Of a stretch of DNA of 64,000 nucleotides, positions 46,501-54,315 are shown in pieces; the first letter of the stretch is position 1; every line of letters starts with the position of its first letter. The notes below the pieces were generated by a model that was not told the origin of the DNA, did no database searches, and saw only the letters and a list, made by a program, of their open reading frames with translations. Source of the DNA: UBA5603 sp964501315 (GTDB lineage: Bacteria > Bacillota_I > Bacilli_A > Izemoplasmatales > Hujiaoplasmataceae); contig CAZCSO010000008.1 in NCBI GenBank assembly GCA_964501315.1, positions 1-64,000 of the forward strand, in the 5' to 3' direction. The position numbers and the translations under genes are program-made.

Positions 46501-48900
46501 CTTTATGACCCGATATCACGGGCTACGATTTTGGATTCATCGATTGTTCATGCGAAAATCACCGATGAATTAGTCAAACTCGACGACTCCGTGTTGGCCA
46601 TCCCCTTTGTCGACGTGACCGAAGCGACCATTCGCGATACCGTTGGCGATGTTGGCTTTGAAAATGAATACATTGTTGAAAGCGAACTCGATCATTTATT
46701 TACAGCCATTGATTTACTCACGGTAGATGATACCAACCTACTCGATCCAGCGTTTGATGGAACCTTCGATTTATCGCCTCTATTTGACGATACCGAACGG
46801 AGCACAATTTTGGAATCTGCCATTATTCATGGCAAGATTTCCGAAGAAATGATGAATTTAGATTCCGGCATCTTGGAAATACCATACGGAACCGAAGATT
46901 ATACCGAACTGGATGAATTGACCCACATTATCCTAACGGTAGGTCCGGTTTTACAAACCACAAATTACATCCAAGAATTTGAACTATCGAATTTGTTTGA
47001 GGGCTTAGAATTGTTAGGCTTTACGGGTGATGTTTTGAACTTTGATGGCGATATTAACCTAACGGCATTTTATGACCCCGTTCAACGCGCTACGGTTTTA
47101 GAGTCGAGCATTCTTCAAGCGAAAATATCGGCCGAAATGTTCAATTTAGGCGAATCGACCTTAACCGTTCCTTCAAACGATATTGACGGAAACGTCGTTC
47201 GACTATTGGCAGGTCCCGCTGGAAATCAAACCGATTATATTCTGAAGACGGAAATCTCGAATCTATTTGCCTCGATGGGCGTATTAGGACTTTCGGGAGA
47301 CACCAACTTCGGTGGTTCAACGGACGTCAATTTGCTCAATGTATCCTCTCCTGAAGACCAAACGACGCTCCTCGCATCCGCAACGATGCACGCAACCATA
47401 TCGAAGATTATCGTCGATCTTGACGACACCAGTGCGATATTGGTCGTTCCGACTTATACCGAAAGTGGCATTGCGGAACTGAACCGAGTACGCAAGACCG
47501 TCTCGTCCCATAATTTTGTCGTCAAATCAGAAGTTTCAAACCTGATTGATGCTCTTAATGCGATGGGATATACCAATCTAAGCATCACCAGTGACATTGA
47601 TACCTCCAAGTTCTTCACGGAAACGGCGACCATTTTATCCTCGTCGATCATGCAGGCGACCATTTCCGAAGAAGTCATCGATTTGGATGACACGTCAGGT
47701 GTTTTAATCGTTCCGTCCTATACAATTGACGGCGCGATCGAAGCTAATCGAATCCGCTTAAGTGTCGATACCACGGTATATGTCGAAAAAGGCGAATTGA
47801 CGGATTTATTCAATGCGCTCGATGCAATGGGCTTTGATGATTTGGATTCCTTTGGCACGGGTATTGATTCGAACAAATTCTTCACTGAAAAAGATACCAT
47901 TTTACTTTCATCGATTATGCATGCGACGATGTCGGATCAATTATTAGTCGATACCGCTGGTGTTTTAATCGTTCCGAATACGGATGTGGAAAATTCTAAC
48001 GAAGCGATTCGTGTGATCGTCGATACCACCGAATTCATCACCGTGGATGAAATCAAAGCATTACTGGATGCTTTAACGATGATCGGTCTTGATGAAGTGA
48101 CCAGTTTCGCATCCATCAACATCTCGATTGGCGCATTATTTGGACCTGGTGTCGTGTTTGCCGATATGGTCGAATCCGCTTCGGTCCAAGCGACCATCAG
48201 TGATTCGTTCATTGATGTCGCCATTGATGAAACCGAACGCGTACCCGGTGATTCGGATTTGGTCGTCACTCAGTACCACCGTCAACTTTATTCATCAGGA
48301 TTGACCAATAATCTCGAACAAATCGAAGAAACCGAACTAATCAATCTCTTATCAGCTTTACAAGTACTGGGATTCACGAGTTATGACGATTCAATCAGTT
48401 CGAGCACGATTACGGATTTAGATGATGCGGCATTGACAACCATCCTAACATCTGGTTCATTACACGTAACCATTGATAATATGTTAGCAGCCAATACCAA
48501 TATTTCGGTACCAAACAAAGCCTATGTCGGTGGTAATACGAGCACGCCGCTTTATGGAATCAACGGATTAATTCAAGCAAACGAAATCAAGTACTTCATA
48601 TTGGCTGCGAAAGCAATTGGTGGGGCTGACTTCACCAGCGTTGATTTTGACTATTCAGCCATTAACAGTTTATCTTCAGAAAATCAAACGATTGTTTTAA
48701 CCTCGATGATTGTTCGTAACATGGTTACGCCGGATCTCGTATCGGCCGTCAATGCATACAACGCATTGCCAGCTATGTTCGGAGGGCCTGATCCTGTCCT
48801 TTACAGTCCGATCCCCAATAATTTCTACGAAGACAACGATCCACTCACGTTCTTGACATCCGCATCAATCTTGACGTTGATTGATTATTTACCGCTGTAA
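40528..48900 (+). CDS. giant CvpA-anchored acidic repeat surface protein
   Basis: 2790 residues. Residues 1-195 form a CvpA-like four-helix membrane domain (helices about 12-30, 34-55, 108-140, 162-185). The short loop after helix 1 (KGFKK) and the loop after helix 3 (GGSKKNSKYVSKNR) are basic, so by the positive-inside rule the remaining approximately 2600 residues are outside the cell. That part holds about 27 repeats averaging 92 residues: a VVP start, a YI-x3-EL helix, an AL-x2-LGITDF turn, and a LL-x-SAILHATISK-x-LLDL helix. The repeats are rich in Asp/Glu and almost lack Cys and Trp. There is no LPxTG or C-terminal helix. I do not recognise the repeat family. It is a candidate adhesin, stalk or surface-layer component. 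A paralogue follows. Confidence 0.85.
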   Translation: MPNLDYPTYLNIALYATIALGAFFGFLKGFKKSIFSFITTLFFYVVFFVTIEQVVTFLWTFENAYLSQLFALLDGSLAQATSFAQVAPMALSLYLGEDYAAIIANEHFLELATGIGMFALKIVYTLLYFTIIFIIYKFICWIIRMIFFGGSKKNSKYVSKNRGLGLLFGAMEGAIALYVTLIIMGGVFSISESLVNFVPDETPEEVVMPFPRDHLYEASYSLLAEEPGIPALPPELYDMVNQLKELTDAYNNNFLVSSTSTITMTDSHDQQIPLNLYLFDEVLSFNYDEEQVSIRKELSTFASIGAYVMDMEYMQTNDLADISGDNIRDIFAMVSQSDLIVNVMPLGIEVAAVYLDAPLDVPTEELYAIDWGNELTQLGTIAATAFDIISTAGFLEGTPDVEQIDVTGDEIRDLFDTISDSELITLAAFVAVETLLVDASETVQAVLTLPAGVEWEDIVWENEFMAIGSIMGEVLDTGLTPGQIGSGDYSAILTAVANIDFTILLDSKIVTYSLINVLSGAVPIEGLDQFLVVPADIEWLIYDTDGVTVIGGELQAILEALGAMSSVLENIDFDNLSPEVLSDLSDDSIDTIFESQVLVASLSNVILSMDLGDYALIVPTTSVDANFNILKDEMKAVLKAAKLILKEPVCEPGDDVCENQETNYIINALSLTSEEVDILIASDILKATVGNLLNDLNQDPLVVPPSALGPVELAYPEDQRGQTLNLVTGEEIKAVLLAVMVFEITDFENMEFDASLIQKIESETTPGQVDEDKITTIFNSDIIHATLSKVILDLAVEQPEFIVIPYYKEDNITEVRYTEGELTYIDQEELKTILRGLYSLNITDFENMENAFDIQAILDNVDTLLESAVLQATISKQLLDKPDLITVPTLYFGNQDIKIEVGDAFEGTQTTYIYSEELTAIFNALSVLEITDFESASFDATIINRLEDTLDEDEDLDITELSETKLDTLFASAILHATLSDVILDLMNQENNYVVVPYYGLDDENNEYEVLQTYQGFDYIAISELEAALIALHSLGITDFDTMESSITLTLILDNIDVLLDSAVLHATISKQLLDMPETVIVPVNALDDEPIQIETGDPLLSTNMTYISNAELRRVFDAMAVLDITDINGVSFDASIISKLEDVEDEDSDLDVEELSQTKLDTLFASVIIHATLSDVIIDLMNQDEAYVVVPHFGLDETNTEYAVLLSDEVDYVSITELNAALTALHALDITDFNTIESAVTIEVILDNIELLLDSAVLHATISKQLLDMPDSIVVPEMSLDDEPIKIETGDPLLLTNTMFITNAELRRVFDAMSVLEISDPNSVAFDASIIQKLEDTQDDDDDLITEELSDDKLETLFDSVIIHATVSDMLFELTTGDNPYVVVPEYGIDDTNATFAIQETAYSVDYVITEELSNVLKALYALNITNFDTIETDLTLDVILANIDVLLDSSILHATVSDQILTIEAEMIVVPETYGTGLDEMAIRILAGTTEYIVKPELISLFDALDLLGFTDFSVSFDASIINRLEDIEDEDEDLDVTEISDTKMNTLFDSVIIHASFSKMFFDETTPEGEEAAVVVPSQDIDGMTVTYTETVYNYIHITELKHTILALHALNITDFNAVDAIQMETIIANMDVLLDSAIMHGTISKQIIDMTDDGFIIVPYKAADDTTEVRKLVASTEFITKFELTILFESMQTLGVTGDLSLFDGELDYSPFFDSVQRGEILTSSIMHAMISDTLITLDPSILIVPYFEEEGMLDANKIRVVVGEIGYFNEYVVVTEINAAFEALNTLGINGDIEDFDGTVNLDALFDETKRTTILSSSILQLRISSELFDLGDEILIVPYRQEDNLTNVRVTVGVDLQANEYVHTNELNALFASLPILGFSSDIQGFDGDVSLTPLYDETNRNQVLTSAILQGRISKELIDLGSATLIVPYTAADNLTDIRLTTDGTLYQTEYITKDELGYMFESLEALNITVDIQSFTGLDSLNALYDPISRATILDSSIVHAKITDELVKLDDSVLAIPFVDVTEATIRDTVGDVGFENEYIVESELDHLFTAIDLLTVDDTNLLDPAFDGTFDLSPLFDDTERSTILESAIIHGKISEEMMNLDSGILEIPYGTEDYTELDELTHIILTVGPVLQTTNYIQEFELSNLFEGLELLGFTGDVLNFDGDINLTAFYDPVQRATVLESSILQAKISAEMFNLGESTLTVPSNDIDGNVVRLLAGPAGNQTDYILKTEISNLFASMGVLGLSGDTNFGGSTDVNLLNVSSPEDQTTLLASATMHATISKIIVDLDDTSAILVVPTYTESGIAELNRVRKTVSSHNFVVKSEVSNLIDALNAMGYTNLSITSDIDTSKFFTETATILSSSIMQATISEEVIDLDDTSGVLIVPSYTIDGAIEANRIRLSVDTTVYVEKGELTDLFNALDAMGFDDLDSFGTGIDSNKFFTEKDTILLSSIMHATMSDQLLVDTAGVLIVPNTDVENSNEAIRVIVDTTEFITVDEIKALLDALTMIGLDEVTSFASINISIGALFGPGVVFADMVESASVQATISDSFIDVAIDETERVPGDSDLVVTQYHRQLYSSGLTNNLEQIEETELINLLSALQVLGFTSYDDSISSSTITDLDDAALTTILTSGSLHVTIDNMLAANTNISVPNKAYVGGNTSTPLYGINGLIQANEIKYFILAAKAIGGADFTSVDFDYSAINSLSSENQTIVLTSMIVRNMVTPDLVSAVNAYNALPAMFGGPDPVLYSPIPNNFYEDNDPLTFLTSASILTLIDYLPL
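41500..48770 (+). repeat. about 27 protein-level tandem repeats
   Basis: The SAILHATIS-type helix recurs at nucleotide positions near 42298, 42852, 43114, 43429, 43699, 44014, 44278, 44596, 44866, 45172, 45433, 45700, 45979, 46252, 46525, 46804, 47092, 47368, 47632, 47902, 48166 and 48436, with more divergent copies at 41509, 41763, 42032, 42556 and 48688. Mean spacing is about 275 nt. Confidence 0.85.
43429..44595 (+). repeat. two young super-repeats of 195 and 194 codons
   Basis: Between 43429 and 44595 the repeats alternate as an A-B pair (TLFAS-x-IIHATLSD then LLDSAVLHATISKQLLDMP). The pair is present twice with high protein identity, including the DDEPI-x-IETGDPLL segment, and clear DNA similarity, indicating a recent duplication. 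Confidence 0.8.
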
Positions 48901-48906
48901 TCCTTT

Positions 48907-48935
48907 AAGGGATGCCTAATCGCATCCCTTTTTGT
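48907..48935 (+). terminator. terminator of the giant gene
   Basis: The perfect stem AAGGGATGC/GCATCCCTT (48907-48915/48922-48930) is followed by a T run. Confidence 0.85.
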
Positions 48936-48973
48936 TTTTTCAGGGACTTGAATCGATTCCTCAGTGATATCGG

Positions 48974-49001
48974 TTGATATTTTCTATGTTTACGTTATAA
49001 T
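48974..49001 (+). promoter_or_regulatory. promoter of the second repeat-protein gene
   Basis: TTGATA (48974-48979) and TATAAT (48996-49001) with a 16-bp spacer; ribosome site ACGGAGGT at 49033-49040. The two paralogues are thus separate transcription units. Confidence 0.7.
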
Positions 49002-49047
49002 AAAAAATAGATAGACTGCGTGTCTGTCTAGAGACGGAGGTATTAGA

Positions 49048-52000
49048 ATGGATTACAACTTAATCTTCAATGTCTTGTTTTTTGGTATTATCGGCTTGGC
49101 CGTTTTGGGGGGATTGTTGAGCGGTTTTAAGAAATCGCTGTTTCGATTCGTGACCATGCTGGTATTTTATGCAGTCTTTTTTCTGACCATTCGGTCGGTT
49201 TCATCCTTTTTATGGACGGTAGAGATTCCACAACTGGGCACGTGGCTAAGCAACATTGATTCCTCGCTGTCCTCTTACACGACGCTTGAGCAAGCACTGT
49301 CTCCCACTTTGGAAGTTCTTTTGGGTGTGAACTTAACGTCGACGAGTTCGACGATGGAAGCCTTTATTTTAGGAATGGGTGGATTCATCGTCAAATTGAT
49401 TTATACCATCTTGTACTTTACGGTCGGATTAATCCTATGGAAAATCATTTGCTTCATTCTCCGTTTAGTGTTCATCCATAACACCAAAGGCGCATCAAAA
49501 AACTCACTTTTGGGCGCTGTATTCGGATTTGCGAATGGTGCCATGGCGGTTGCGGTGATGTTGATAATGATGGGCGGATTCATGGACATTGTCGGGAGCG
49601 TATCAGCCGTTATTCCCGATGAGATTCCTTCGAATTTAGCGAGCCCCTATGATCGGAATCATTTATACGAAGCCTCGCAATCGGTCATTTTATTAGCCGA
49701 AGAAGGGGAATCACCCATTGATATGCAAGAGATTAAAACAATGGTGGAAGCTTACGATCAAAATATCGTTGTCTCGATTGCCAATTCGATTACGGTTACC
49801 AACACCGATCAGGTGACGATGCCGTTTAATTTGTACTTATTCGACGAAGTATTATCGTTTGAATACGAAGAAGAAACCATCTATTTCCGTCAGGAACTAA
49901 AAGTAGTCGCTACTATTTTTGACCAAATATTCACAGCTCTTGATGAGGCCGGCATTGACATTACGAACATCACAGAAGATGATTTGGGTATTATTCTCGG
50001 AGCTGCCGCTTCCGTCGATTTAACCCAATTGCTGGATTCCAAACTGATTTCGAATGCGTTGGTCTATATTCTTTCGGGAGAAGCGGGACTTGAAATAAGC
50101 GATGTATTGATCGTTCCCGACGACATCGTTTGGTTCGACGAACTCGACGACGATGGCAACATCATTCCGGGCGAATTACGGTCCATCCTGGAAGCTCTCA
50201 ACGCCATTATCGATGTTTCCGGTATGGTCGATTTCACCGACTTTAACCTCGATGTCATCGCCGAACTAACCAGCGATACCATCAATACAATCTTTGAATC
50301 GCAAGTTTTGGTCGCTACCATCTCCAATTTAATCCTTACCCAAGATTTCGGTGACACCGAAGTCATAATACCGGATACGGTTTTTGATGAAAATCGTTAT
50401 CTCAAGAAAACAGAATTGGTTGCGATGGTAGAAGCCATCAAACTGATTATCGTAACGACGACAGACGGTCAGGATTTTGATTTTACCAAAGTTTTGTCGC
50501 TTTCATCCGACGATATTGACACCTTGTTCGAAAGTGAAATCTTGTCGGCTACGGTCGGTAATTATGTCTATGATTTGTCCGGAGATCCCATCATCATTCC
50601 GTCATCCGCATTGACTACCGTATGGACGGATGAAGCAACCCAAAGTCACACCGTCGTGTCGGTAGAAGAACTGACGGCGGTACTGAATGGATTATCCCTC
50701 ATCGAATTTTCAGACTTCGACACCATGACGTTTGACGCAACGTTGATTGAAAAATTTGAATCCGAAACCACACCGGGAACCTTGGATGACGATAAACTTT
50801 CGACCTTGTTATCCAGTCAAATCCTTCATGCGACCTTATCGAAAATGCTGCTCGATTTAACCAGTGGCGTGGATGCTGTTGTGACCATTCCTTATTATAA
50901 TCAAGATGGCGATTTATTACGTCAAATGTTAGACACAACGATTGTCATCGATGAAAATGAAATCATCGCTATGTTAAAAGCAGTTTATTCATTAGGATTT
51001 ACCGATTTCAATGAACTAGGCGTTTTGGATCCTTCAATCATTTTCGACCATCTCGATGACCTGTTGGAATCCGCTACGCTTCATTACACCATATCCGATA
51101 CGTTAGTCTCATTGGGAAGTTCCGTTTTGGAAATTCCGACCGTCGATGCGAACGGCGTTCCGACAAGTTATACCTATGGGGCTGGTAGCGAAACGACCAC
51201 CTATCTAAAAGAAAGTGAAATCGAAGCCATCGTCGATGGGTTGGAAGTATTTGGATTAGATGATTTAGAAGGATTCGCGGGCGTAATTGATCTGACGAAA
51301 CTTTCTACCGAAACGAACCAAGATCGGATATTAGCCTCCGCTAGTCTCCATTATACGATATCAAAAACCTTGCTTGATTTGTCGGATGAGGTTTTAATTG
51401 TTCCAGAGTATTCAGAAAACGGCGTTGCCGAAGTTAACCGAATCACCAAAACGGTCTCAGGTTATGAATATGTATCCAAATCGGAAATAAAGGCCTTGAT
51501 CAATAGTTTTACCGCGATGGAATTTGATGATTTGGACTCATTTGGATTAGAATTGACTTCCGATTTATTCTTCTCTGAACGTGCAACACTCTTAGCAAGT
51601 TCCTCAATCCAAGCCACGTTGTCTGATAAGATGCTCAACGATACTGCTGGACTGTTGGTTATTCCGAATGATGTGAGAGTAACCGTCGGATCGATTGTGT
51701 ACGTTGAAAAAACCGAAATCGAAGCCATCATGGATGGATTAGAACTCATTAATCTCACCGACTTTGACGCATTGACGTTTGATCCGGATACACTCTTTGG
51801 AACCGATTATGATTTGTTATTTACGTCACAATCGATGCAAGCGACGGTTTCCAAACCGATTCTCGATATCGCTTTCGATGAAACCGCAGCCACTGGAACC
51901 ACCACGTTGATTGTTCCTACGGCATTACGCGAATCCATCTCGGTTGGATTAGCCGCTACCGAACAAATCGAACTCAATGAATTAAAACAATTGCTGACAT

Positions 52001-52545
52001 CGCTGGATGTATTGGGGATTACGGACTTTGTTGGTGGCAATTTCGATGCCTCCAGCATTACCACAATGACAGAAGCAAACTTGACGACGATGCTTTTGTC
52101 AGGATCACTCCACGTTACCCTCGATAACATGCTCGATGACAATGACAATATTTCAATGACCGAGTACGCAGAGACCGATTTGCTTTACGGTGTTTTGAAT
52201 CTGACGACCGCCGAAGAGTTGGTATCGTTTATTCTCGCTGCGAACCAATTAACTTCGGGTAACTTTACCGATGCGGATTTTGATTATACGACCATTTTAG
52301 GAATGACGCCGGAAAATCGTTTGGTTGTTCTCCACTCCATGATTGTTCGGTTCTTGATTACTCAAGAATTGGAAAGCTTAGTGGCACTCAAGAACATTGC
52401 CGTAGCACCAGCCGGACCGTTCTTCACACTCAATGCGGAAGATTATGAGTCGTTGGATGATGTTTCGGCCAACCGCGTATTTACCGAAGCGGATATCCTA
52501 GAAATTTTCAAATTTATGAATGATGAAGTCTTTGCAGACGACTAA
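49048..52545 (+). CDS. CvpA-anchored acidic repeat surface protein, shorter paralogue
   Basis: 1165 residues with the same plan as the giant upstream gene. A four-helix CvpA-like domain (about 1-190; helices near 8-27, 33-52, 108-135, 155-180) has basic inside loops (GFKKSLFR; HNTKGASKN). It is followed by an outside region with about 10 repeats averaging 85 residues. The segment after the anchor (PDEIPSNLASPYDRNHLYEAS; the FNLYLFDEVLSF strand) and the last two repeat units (SGSLHVTLDNML; HSMIVRFLITQEL) are close to those of the giant, so the ends are conserved while the repeat number differs. No wall-sorting signal is seen. Its function is unknown. Confidence 0.85.
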   Translation: MDYNLIFNVLFFGIIGLAVLGGLLSGFKKSLFRFVTMLVFYAVFFLTIRSVSSFLWTVEIPQLGTWLSNIDSSLSSYTTLEQALSPTLEVLLGVNLTSTSSTMEAFILGMGGFIVKLIYTILYFTVGLILWKIICFILRLVFIHNTKGASKNSLLGAVFGFANGAMAVAVMLIMMGGFMDIVGSVSAVIPDEIPSNLASPYDRNHLYEASQSVILLAEEGESPIDMQEIKTMVEAYDQNIVVSIANSITVTNTDQVTMPFNLYLFDEVLSFEYEEETIYFRQELKVVATIFDQIFTALDEAGIDITNITEDDLGIILGAAASVDLTQLLDSKLISNALVYILSGEAGLEISDVLIVPDDIVWFDELDDDGNIIPGELRSILEALNAIIDVSGMVDFTDFNLDVIAELTSDTINTIFESQVLVATISNLILTQDFGDTEVIIPDTVFDENRYLKKTELVAMVEAIKLIIVTTTDGQDFDFTKVLSLSSDDIDTLFESEILSATVGNYVYDLSGDPIIIPSSALTTVWTDEATQSHTVVSVEELTAVLNGLSLIEFSDFDTMTFDATLIEKFESETTPGTLDDDKLSTLLSSQILHATLSKMLLDLTSGVDAVVTIPYYNQDGDLLRQMLDTTIVIDENEIIAMLKAVYSLGFTDFNELGVLDPSIIFDHLDDLLESATLHYTISDTLVSLGSSVLEIPTVDANGVPTSYTYGAGSETTTYLKESEIEAIVDGLEVFGLDDLEGFAGVIDLTKLSTETNQDRILASASLHYTISKTLLDLSDEVLIVPEYSENGVAEVNRITKTVSGYEYVSKSEIKALINSFTAMEFDDLDSFGLELTSDLFFSERATLLASSSIQATLSDKMLNDTAGLLVIPNDVRVTVGSIVYVEKTEIEAIMDGLELINLTDFDALTFDPDTLFGTDYDLLFTSQSMQATVSKPILDIAFDETAATGTTTLIVPTALRESISVGLAATEQIELNELKQLLTSLDVLGITDFVGGNFDASSITTMTEANLTTMLLSGSLHVTLDNMLDDNDNISMTEYAETDLLYGVLNLTTAEELVSFILAANQLTSGNFTDADFDYTTILGMTPENRLVVLHSMIVRFLITQELESLVALKNIAVAPAGPFFTLNAEDYESLDDVSANRVFTEADILEIFKFMNDEVFADD
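50028..52360 (+). repeat. about 10 protein-level repeats in the shorter paralogue
   Basis: The SAILHATIS-like helix recurs near 50028, 50289, 50521, 50803, 51058, 51328, 51589, 51817, 52087 and 52330, mean spacing about 256 nt. Confidence 0.8.
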
Positions 52546-52550
52546 GTTTC

Positions 52551-52580
52551 AAGGGAAGAGTTTTCTCTTCCCTTTTTTTA
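52551..52580 (+). terminator. terminator of the shorter repeat-protein gene
   Basis: The perfect stem AAGGGAAGAG/CTCTTCCCTT around TTTT (52551-52574) is followed by a T run. Confidence 0.85.
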
Positions 52581-52629
52581 TGTTTTCATCTATAATAAAA
52601 GAGCACCCTTAAAGAAATGAGGATACAAA

Positions 52630-54279
52630 ATGAAAAAATCACTTTTACTTATGATGTTACTGATGATTGTTTTGACGCTTACGGGATGCGTCTTATCAAG
52701 TCAATCAACCAACACGACCACCACGACAACGCAATCGGTTGATTCGTCCGATTCGACGACCACCACATCGTCCGGATCGTCATCGACAACCACTACGACA
52801 ACCACCACAACCACGACAACCACGACAACGTCTCAGTCCGATTCCACAACCACAACCACGACGACGTATTTAGAACGGTATCAAACGTTGGAATTGTTCT
52901 CCATTAATGATTTCCATGGTGGCGCCTACAGTGGCTTCGACATCATTTCAAACATAGGTGAATTCCTAAAATATAAGAAACAATCCACCGATCATACCAT
53001 TATCATTGCCAATGGCGATATTTTTCAAGGAAGTGCCTTTTCGAATTACTATCATGGACGGCCCATCATCGACATCATGAATGAAGTTGGTTTTGACGCT
53101 TTTGTCATGGGTAATCATGAATTCGATTGGGGTATCGATGAGATTGCCAAGTATAACGATGGGGTAAGTGAAAACGGCGAAGCGAACTTCCCATTTTTAG
53201 CCGCCAACATCGTGACGACCAATAATTCTGAAATGATGCCTTGGACCAACCCGTATACCATCGTTACCATTAACGGTGTCAAAGTCGGTATTATCGGTGT
53301 AATCGGTGACGTCATTAACTCCATCGCCGCTTCCCGTGTTGAAGGCTATACTTTTGAAGATGTAGCAGATACCGTTAAAGATTATGCCTATCACTTAAGA
53401 ACCGTCGAAGATTGCGACGTTGTCGTCGCTTCAATCCATGAATACGACTCATGGACCAATCAAGCCATCGCTGGCTTTACGGGAAATTACCGCGTCGATG
53501 CCATTTTTAATGGCCATACCCATCAAAATCAAGCGCTCATCATCGAACGTGCCGGAACCGACTTGCCGACCGCTCAAATTAGCAATTATTCCTCTTCGTT
53601 ACTTGCGAAAATTACGTTGATATATGACCGTGAAACCGGTCTAATCGTTGAACCCGAGGATCCTTATACCATGGTTCAAACATTGTCAGACAGTAATTTC
53701 AGTTCTACGGATTCGGCGATTAACACCATTATTGACACGTACGCTCATGACGAAGTCTATCTCAACTTCATCAACGAAGAACTGGTCACGACACAAGCGT
53801 ATTACGATCGTTATGATCTCGCTCCTTGGGGAGCTTCCGTCATTCGCGACTACTTGGGAATCGACGTCGGTTTTGTCAATGCCGGTGGATTCCGGGTAAC
53901 CATGGAATCGGGCACCCTCACCATGGGTGAACTCGTGACCATTTATCCGTTCGATAACGTCATCAAGACATCGCAACTGACCGGGTATCAACTCAATGAC
54001 TTCTGCGATACGATCGAAAGCAACGATATTATTCCCGATCAAGACGCCTACTGTTACGGCGGGACATTCTATATTGACGGATCACCCGTCAACGGCTCTA
54101 CCCTCTATACCGTTGGAGCGGTCGATTATATTTTTGATAAAACATATTATATGTTCTTACAAGGCCAAAATATTACGCAAACAGTTTACTTTATGCGTGA
54201 TTTATTAGCAATTGATCTTCGGAACAATACCGATTCGTATTTCAATCCTGCCAACGGCACTTCCTACCCGCAAGCATAA
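52630..54279 (+). CDS. surface 5'-nucleotidase/2',3'-cyclic phosphodiesterase-type lipoprotein
   Basis: 549 residues. The signal peptide ends in the lipobox LTGC (C20), followed by a Thr/Ser linker (about 24-83) that is almost pure threonine, then a UshA-type two-domain enzyme. The metallophosphoesterase domain (about 88-335) has INDFHGG, NGDIFQGS, MGNHEFDWG and NGHTHQN metal ligands. The 5'-nucleotidase C-terminal domain (about 365-530) carries the NAGGFR and YPFDN substrate motifs. It should dephosphorylate extracellular nucleotides to nucleosides for uptake and later cleavage by DeoD/Pdp. A TATAAT box lies at 52591-52596. It is a single gene with its own terminator. Confidence 0.92.
   Translation: MKKSLLLMMLLMIVLTLTGCVLSSQSTNTTTTTTQSVDSSDSTTTTSSGSSSTTTTTTTTTTTTTTTSQSDSTTTTTTTYLERYQTLELFSINDFHGGAYSGFDIISNIGEFLKYKKQSTDHTIIIANGDIFQGSAFSNYYHGRPIIDIMNEVGFDAFVMGNHEFDWGIDEIAKYNDGVSENGEANFPFLAANIVTTNNSEMMPWTNPYTIVTINGVKVGIIGVIGDVINSIAASRVEGYTFEDVADTVKDYAYHLRTVEDCDVVVASIHEYDSWTNQAIAGFTGNYRVDAIFNGHTHQNQALIIERAGTDLPTAQISNYSSSLLAKITLIYDRETGLIVEPEDPYTMVQTLSDSNFSSTDSAINTIIDTYAHDEVYLNFINEELVTTQAYYDRYDLAPWGASVIRDYLGIDVGFVNAGGFRVTMESGTLTMGELVTIYPFDNVIKTSQLTGYQLNDFCDTIESNDIIPDQDAYCYGGTFYIDGSPVNGSTLYTVGAVDYIFDKTYYMFLQGQNITQTVYFMRDLLAIDLRNNTDSYFNPANGTSYPQA
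52708..52866 (+). repeat. ACN-codon low-complexity tract (Thr linker)
   Basis: A nearly continuous run of ACA/ACC/ACG codons with interspersed TCN encodes the threonine-rich spacer between the lipid anchor and the enzyme domain. Confidence 0.9.
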
Positions 54280-54282
54280 AAA

Positions 54283-54315
54283 AATGGTTGACTTCTTAGT
54301 GGAGTCAACCATTCT
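54283..54315. terminator. bidirectional terminator after the nucleotidase gene
   Basis: The perfect stem AATGGTTGACT/AGTCAACCATT (54283-54293/54303-54313) with an A run on one side, lying between two convergent genes. Confidence 0.75.

Noticed and set aside
42733..48269. Long minus-strand ORFs inside the giant gene
   Set aside because: They are Ser/Val-rich mirror images of Asp/Glu-rich coding, have no ribosome sites and follow the plus-strand codon pattern.
41500..48770. CRISPR-like or DNA satellite array
   Set aside because: Repeats are protein-level only, 250-310 nt apart, with a continuous reading frame and low DNA identity except for one recent duplication.
41500..52400. Fasciclin (FAS1) repeats
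   Set aside because: The LHxTI helix recalls the FAS1 H-box, but the TVFAPT-type F-box and the normal 130-140-residue spacing are absent.
52770..52860. Phase-variable simple repeat
   Set aside because: Units are triplets that keep the frame and are mixed ACA/ACC/ACG, so length change would not switch the gene off.
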